Both the position numbers and the translations under genes were made by a program. From Clostridiales bacterium (lineage in GTDB: Bacteria > Bacillota > Clostridia > Oscillospirales > Acutalibacteraceae): a stretch of DNA of 8,489 nucleotides. The first letter of the stretch is position 1. Each line of letters opens with the position of its first letter. The DNA lies in the NCBI GenBank assembly GCA_022791355.1, contig JAAVYX010000186.1:1-8489 (forward strand). The letters run 5' to 3'. This document shows positions 4,324 to 8,489 of the stretch, piece by piece. The notes beneath the pieces are model-generated. The model was not told where the DNA came from. It saw nothing but the letters and a program-made list of their open reading frames with translations, and did no database searches.

Positions 4324-6869
4324 GAGCGGAAGAGCAGACAGGCAAGCATCTGCTTTTGGCCGCCATTGTCAGCGTGTTCAGTGTGATACTGATTCTGATT
4401 ACGACGGTTCTGTCATGGGAGCTGTGGATGGTTCCTCTGATTGTAGCCGGTACCGGCGGCGTTTGGTTTTTGCACATCGGGAGGGTTGTTTCAGTAAGAT
4501 TTTATGAAAATTTGTGCGCCGTACTGATCCTGATCGAATTCTTTTTCTTTGGAATACATGGCGCCAGCCTCTATGACATACCGGCCGTGGCTTGTATTAT
4601 GATTCTGATTTTTTCTATGCTGGACAGAAGGCGGCTGTTGTATGTGACAGCCGCCTTCTATATATTGGTGCTGGCGTATCACTGCCTGCTTTTACATACC
4701 ATTACGTACGACATGGGACTCGAGGCTATGATACGCTTGGGGCTTGGAATCATAGTGACGGCCGGCGGGATGGGAATTGCGAGATATCGGATCAACAGAA
4801 GAAAGGCGGAAGGGAGAAGGTATAAAAACGCCCTTGCGCAGTTGGAAATATCGGGGCGGCAGAACGCTGTTTTTCTATCAAATGTATCCCATGAACTTCG
4901 GACGCCTGTAAATATGGTCCTGGGAATCAGCGAGGTTGCGTTGGCCAGGGACGTTTGTCCCTCGATTCGGGAGGATTTACAGTCTATCCAGCTGGCGGGT
5001 AAGCGGCTGTCCAACCAGATTCATAATATTCTGGACTATACCGAGATCGCCGAGGGAACGCTGTCCCCGGCCGAGGAAGAGTATATGATCACCTCGGTGC
5101 TCAATGACGTGATTACAATGGCTGCGGCGCAGGGCGGCAAAAACCGGTTGGAAATGGTGTTTGATATCGATCCCAAGACGCCGGCGGTCCTCATTGGGGA
5201 TGCGGAAAAAATTTCCCATGTGCTGAAAATCCTGCTGGAGAATTCCATCAAGTTTACCGAAGAAGGGGGTATCAACCTCTGCATTGAATGCCGGCAGGAG
5301 AGCTACGGCGTGAATCTGCTCATCGATATTTATGATACCGGCATTGGCATGACCGGTGCGCAGATGATTCGGATGACCGATGATTTCTATCAGGCGGATT
5401 CCGGAAGCAGCCGCTTTGCGGGCGGGTTGGGACTTGGCATTCCCGTTGCGCGGGGACTTCTTCATGCCATGGGCGGATTCGTTCATTTTGACAGTAAGGA
5501 ACAGCAGGGCCTGCAGGCCCACATCACCATTCCCCAAGGCGTGGCCGACGCCGCGCCGAGCATCGTCCTTCCCCATGCGGAGCAGCTTTGCATCGCCTGC
5601 TATTTCCGGCCGGAAAAATATAGCTGCGACGAGGTTCGAAGGTATTATGACAAGCTGATCCTGCATTTGGTGGAGGGACTTGGCATCGAGGGATACCAGG
5701 CCCATAATTTTGAAGGCCTGCTCAAACTGCAGCGCACCCATGCGCTGACCCATGTTTTTATCGCTCAGGCTGAATATGAAGAGAATTGTTCCTATTATGA
5801 ACAACTGGCGAGTACGCTCCACGTGGTAGCGATTGTGGAAAGAGACTTTATCTTGAGCGGGGACAGTAAGCTGCTGGTGATCCGCAAACCCTTTTCGGCC
5901 ATTTCGGTCGCCAACCTGTTAAATGGCGAGACGCGGGAAAATGGGTTTGAAGAGGCGCACGCCGCGGGAAACAGGCAATTTTCCTGCGTGGGCGTCCGGG
6001 TTCTGGCCGTTGATGACGAAGAGATGAATCTTGTGGTGGCCAAAGGCGTATTGGGCAGCTATGGGATACAGGTAGATACCTGCCTGAGCGGCCGGGAAGC
6101 CGTGGAGCGGTGCGCCGGCACGGCCTATGATATCGTTTTTCTGGATCACATGATGCCGGGCTTTGACGGCGTGGAAACGTTGCGGCGTATTCGAGTCATC
6201 AACAACGGCGTTTATAAGGATCTGCCAATCATCGCCTTGACGGCTAATACCATCAGCGGCGCCAGAGAAATGTTCCGTAGCGAGGGCTTTACGGAATTTA
6301 TACCCAAGCCGATCGAGCGCGCTGTTCTGGAGAGGGTGCTGCGCAAGGTCCTGCCCAGTCGCTGCATACAGTACGGCGCTGAGCCCGAGGCCCGCAAGGA
6401 GCAGGAGGAAGCTGAGAACGGTTCTTCCGCCGCCGGTGTCCAAGAGGAACGGCGGGAAGCGTCCCCCTCCGCCGCCGTATCCGAAGAGGACGGGACGGCT
6501 GGAGCGCCGTCCCAGCCATGCAGCTGTACCCAGCTTGCGCAGGTTGGCGTAAACGTGGCGAAGGGGCTGGATTACTGCGGCGGGGATAAAGGCTTTTATC
6601 GGGATATGCTGGAGTTGTTCCATGCGCAGAGCGCGGAAAAGAAGGCTGAAATTATTTCCCTGTACGAGGACGCCAACTGGGCGAATTATGCGATCAAGGT
6701 CCACGCCTTAAAAAGCACGTCGCTAACCATCGGCGCGGAACAGCTCTCCAATCATGCAAAGGCATTGGAACAGGCCGGAAAGAGCGGAGACGAGGAATAT
6801 ATCCGGCAGAATCATCCCACGCTGCTGCGTTTGTATGACGAGGTATGCGCAGGCATTGCCGAAATATAA
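4320..6869 (+). CDS. Membrane hybrid histidine kinase with pseudo-receiver, receiver and HPt domains
   Basis: An 849-aa multidomain kinase. Six hydrophobic segments at about 11-31, 35-54, 63-80, 85-101, 106-127 and 134-155 anchor it, with only short loops and no recognisable sensor domain. HisKA follows (phosphorylated H191 in SHELRTP), then HATPase_c (N-box N308, G1 box DTGIG 339-343, G2 box GGLGLG 368-373). Residues about 421-535 look like a receiver fold lacking the acceptor aspartate. An intact receiver (about 558-678) has D565/D566, acceptor D609 (FLDHMMPGFDG), T641 and K663. A Glu/Ala/Ser-rich linker (about 685-735) leads to a C-terminal HPt domain with H795 (KVHALKST). The protein can thus carry a His-Asp-His relay and pass phosphate to a free receiver, such as the one encoded just upstream. 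The start overlaps that gene by 4 bases; AAAGGAG (4302-4308) is 11 bases upstream. The signal is unknown; the layout resembles BarA/TorS-type tripartite kinases but I do not claim orthology. Confidence 0.93.
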   Translation: MRAEEQTGKHLLLAAIVSVFSVILILITTVLSWELWMVPLIVAGTGGVWFLHIGRVVSVRFYENLCAVLILIEFFFFGIHGASLYDIPAVACIMILIFSMLDRRRLLYVTAAFYILVLAYHCLLLHTITYDMGLEAMIRLGLGIIVTAGGMGIARYRINRRKAEGRRYKNALAQLEISGRQNAVFLSNVSHELRTPVNMVLGISEVALARDVCPSIREDLQSIQLAGKRLSNQIHNILDYTEIAEGTLSPAEEEYMITSVLNDVITMAAAQGGKNRLEMVFDIDPKTPAVLIGDAEKISHVLKILLENSIKFTEEGGINLCIECRQESYGVNLLIDIYDTGIGMTGAQMIRMTDDFYQADSGSSRFAGGLGLGIPVARGLLHAMGGFVHFDSKEQQGLQAHITIPQGVADAAPSIVLPHAEQLCIACYFRPEKYSCDEVRRYYDKLILHLVEGLGIEGYQAHNFEGLLKLQRTHALTHVFIAQAEYEENCSYYEQLASTLHVVAIVERDFILSGDSKLLVIRKPFSAISVANLLNGETRENGFEEAHAAGNRQFSCVGVRVLAVDDEEMNLVVAKGVLGSYGIQVDTCLSGREAVERCAGTAYDIVFLDHMMPGFDGVETLRRIRVINNGVYKDLPIIALTANTISGAREMFRSEGFTEFIPKPIERAVLERVLRKVLPSRCIQYGAEPEARKEQEEAENGSSAAGVQEERREASPSAAVSEEDGTAGAPSQPCSCTQLAQVGVNVAKGLDYCGGDKGFYRDMLELFHAQSAEKKAEIISLYEDANWANYAIKVHALKSTSLTIGAEQLSNHAKALEQAGKSGDEEYIRQNHPTLLRLYDEVCAGIAEI

Positions 6870-6925
6870 TGTTTTTCCGCTGCTTTTTTGAAAGCGTCTG
6901 CATATTTTAGAGGAGGAAGCTTTGC
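6870..6925 (+). promoter_or_regulatory. Short gap with a strong ribosome binding site for the second kinase
   Basis: The 56 bases contain no clear terminator or promoter, so read-through from the upstream kinase is likely. GAGGAGG (6910-6916) is a strong Shine-Dalgarno 9 bases before GTG 6926. A TTG at 6922 is out of frame and stops after eleven codons. Confidence 0.6.
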
Positions 6926-8489
6926 GTGTTCAAAAAATGGGTTCAAAATATCTTTGACCATAAGATCAGTCTGCGGGAGCATATGTTCCGCGTGGTCACG
7001 GGCATATGCATGCTTGCGCTGATATTCACTATGCCTATGGGCAGGAGTATCCTAAATCTGGTATTATTGGCGGCGAGTCTTGCTTTTATGGCAGTGGTCG
7101 TGCGGGTGAGCGTTCAAAAAGATTGCATAAACAGAGGGGCTACGGCGATTACCGTTCTGCTTCTCGTGCTCTTCCCGATATGCTTTTTTTCGGCGGGCGG
7201 ATTTTACAGCGGCATGCCCGAGTGGTTTGTGCTTTGCTTTATTTATATCAGCATTACCGTGATGGGAAGGCGGAAAATTGTATTTTTCCTGCTCTGCTCA
7301 ATAGAAATGCCGCTCTGCTATTACGTCGCTCTTTATTTTCCCGAATATGCCGCGCAGAACACGCTGGAGCGATCCTTTTTCGATTCCTCGATTTCGGTCG
7401 TTATGGTAGGCGCTTTAACCAGCGTGCTGCTTCTGTTTCTCAATCGGCTTTATGAAAAGGAAAACGAGTTTTCCAAGCAGCAGAAAAAGGAAATCGAGGA
7501 ACTGAACGAGGCGGAAAATCATTTTTTCTCCAGCATGAGTCACGAAATCCGCACGCCCATCAACACCATTATCGGCTTAAATGAGATCATACTGCGGGAT
7601 GCTGTTTCTGAGGATGTGGCTGAGAACGCGAGGAATATCCAGGGCGCCAGCAAAATGCTGCTTACGCTTATCAACGATATTTTGGACTTATCCAAGATTA
7701 AATCGGGCAAAATGGAAATCGTAAACGTTTCCTATGAGACAGGGGCGCTGTTTTCGGAAATTGTCAATATGATTTGGATCAAGGCAAAGGAAAAGGGGTT
7801 GGAATTTCGGCTGCATGTGGATTCTTCCATTCCCAGCATGCTTTGCGGCGACGAGGTGCGCATCAAGCAGATTTTGGTGAATCTGTTGAATAACGCTGTG
7901 AAATATACCAGCGAGGGTTCGGTTACGCTTTCCGTCCGCTGCGAGCGCCTGGGCCTCAACCGGGTGCGGGTCTGGTATTCGGTGGAGGATACCGGACAGG
8001 GCATGAAGAAAGAAAACATTCCCTATATTTTTAACGCTTTCAGGCGAGTGGATGAGGAAAAAAACCGGCATATCGAGGGAACCGGGCTGGGACTTAGTAT
8101 CGTACATCAGCTGGTGGAACTGATGGGCGGCGAGATTAGCGTAAACAGCGTGTATACCAAGGGCTCTACCTTCCTTGTAATGCTGGAGCAGGACATTGTG
8201 GATGAGAAGGAGCTGGGAAGCTTTACGCTGGCTTCCCGTATCAAAAAGCAGGAAGGGGAACAATACAGGCAAATTTTCGAGGCGCCCGAGGCGCACATAC
8301 TCGTTGTGGATGACAATGATATGAATCTGATGGTGGTGCGTAAGCTGCTTGCCGAGACAAAGGTGCAAATCGACACGGCCGCCAGCGGCGCCGAATGCCT
8401 AAAGCTGACGCAAAACCTGCATTACGACGGTATTTTGATGGATCATCTGATGCCGGAGATGGACGGGATAGAATGCCTTCATGCGCTGC
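6926..8489 (+). CDS. Second membrane hybrid histidine kinase (3' end outside window)
   Basis: The frame is open from GTG 6926 to the window edge (521 codons seen), so it is a partial gene. Six hydrophobic segments at about 21-38, 42-63, 73-93, 100-114, 117-138 and 155-173 are followed by a charged, coiled-coil-like stretch (174-198), HisKA with H206 (SHEIRTP), HATPase_c (N323, G1 box DTGQG 355-359, G2 box GTGLGL 385-390), and a receiver starting near residue 456 with D462/D463 and acceptor D506 (MDHLMPEMDG), cut after about 66 residues. It would phosphorylate its own receiver; whether an HPt follows is not visible. GTG is chosen because GAGGAGG lies 9 bases upstream; the first in-frame ATG (6983) would leave a binding site only 3 bases away. 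The domain plan up to the ATPase is like that of the upstream kinase, and the two may share the stand-alone receiver and the HPt. Confidence 0.9.
   Translation, partial: MFKKWVQNIFDHKISLREHMFRVVTGICMLALIFTMPMGRSILNLVLLAASLAFMAVVVRVSVQKDCINRGATAITVLLLVLFPICFFSAGGFYSGMPEWFVLCFIYISITVMGRRKIVFFLLCSIEMPLCYYVALYFPEYAAQNTLERSFFDSSISVVMVGALTSVLLLFLNRLYEKENEFSKQQKKEIEELNEAENHFFSSMSHEIRTPINTIIGLNEIILRDAVSEDVAENARNIQGASKMLLTLINDILDLSKIKSGKMEIVNVSYETGALFSEIVNMIWIKAKEKGLEFRLHVDSSIPSMLCGDEVRIKQILVNLLNNAVKYTSEGSVTLSVRCERLGLNRVRVWYSVEDTGQGMKKENIPYIFNAFRRVDEEKNRHIEGTGLGLSIVHQLVELMGGEISVNSVYTKGSTFLVMLEQDIVDEKELGSFTLASRIKKQEGEQYRQIFEAPEAHILVVDDNDMNLMVVRKLLAETKVQIDTAASGAECLKLTQNLHYDGILMDHLMPEMDGIECLHAL

Noticed and set aside
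4977..5822. Minus-strand frame of 281 codons opposite the first hybrid kinase
   Set aside because: The plus strand encodes clear HisKA and HATPase motifs here; the antisense translation shows no known domain and lacks a convincing start.
5919..6704. Minus-strand frame of 261 codons opposite the receiver/HPt part
   Set aside because: It is a shadow of the kinase gene, whose D609 and H795 motifs settle the coding strand.
7006..7455. Plus-strand frame of 149 codons in the N-terminal part of the second kinase
   Set aside because: It lies in a different frame from the continuous kinase reading frame that starts at GTG 6926; it has no ribosome binding site, and the kinase frame gives six membrane segments.
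7688..8368. Minus-strand frame of 226 codons opposite the second kinase
   Set aside because: It is antisense to HATPase and receiver motifs and has no family resemblance.

Overview
The window reads as chromosomal DNA of an anaerobic, fairly GC-rich gut-type clostridium, most likely in or near the Oscillospiraceae (Flavonifractor/Intestinimonas/Oscillibacter-like). This placement is an inference from three things: an IspH enzyme fused in frame to ribosomal protein S1, a gene form known from Clostridia; the plsC gene directly before it; and strong purine-rich ribosome binding sites throughout. No database search was possible.

Layout. Bases 1-546 hold no convincing gene but contain several compact hairpins, and the minus strand carries a long open stretch that does not look like a protein gene. 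Bases 547-3356 are a tight two-gene housekeeping unit on the plus strand: plsC (1-acylglycerol-3-phosphate acyltransferase, phospholipid synthesis) overlaps by 4 bases the ispH-rpsA fusion (last step of the MEP isoprenoid pathway plus a four-S1-domain ribosomal protein). A perfect Shine-Dalgarno and in-frame ATG sit exactly at the junction of the fusion, so free S1 may also be made. A long hairpin with a T-run ends this unit at about 3390-3443.

Bases 3444-3945 are a roughly 500-base intergenic region with two candidate sigma-70-type promoters and several palindromes, one of them just upstream of the promoter closest to the next gene. From 3946 to the right edge lies a plus-strand signalling cluster: a stand-alone CheY-like receiver (125 aa); a six-TM hybrid histidine kinase with HisKA, HATPase, a degenerate receiver, an intact receiver and a C-terminal HPt domain (849 aa); and a second six-TM hybrid kinase starting at a GTG codon and cut by the window edge inside its receiver domain. 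The first two overlap by 4 bases and the third follows after 56 bases, so the three are probably one operon.

How they work together (inference). The parts needed for a multistep His-Asp-His-Asp relay are present: two membrane kinases, their own receivers, one HPt, and a free single-domain receiver that could be the final acceptor or a phosphate sink. No DNA-binding or enzymatic output domain is visible here; it may lie beyond the right edge or elsewhere. Neither kinase has a recognisable extracellular sensor domain, so the signal may be sensed within or close to the membrane. The signalling cluster looks less GC-rich than the housekeeping genes.
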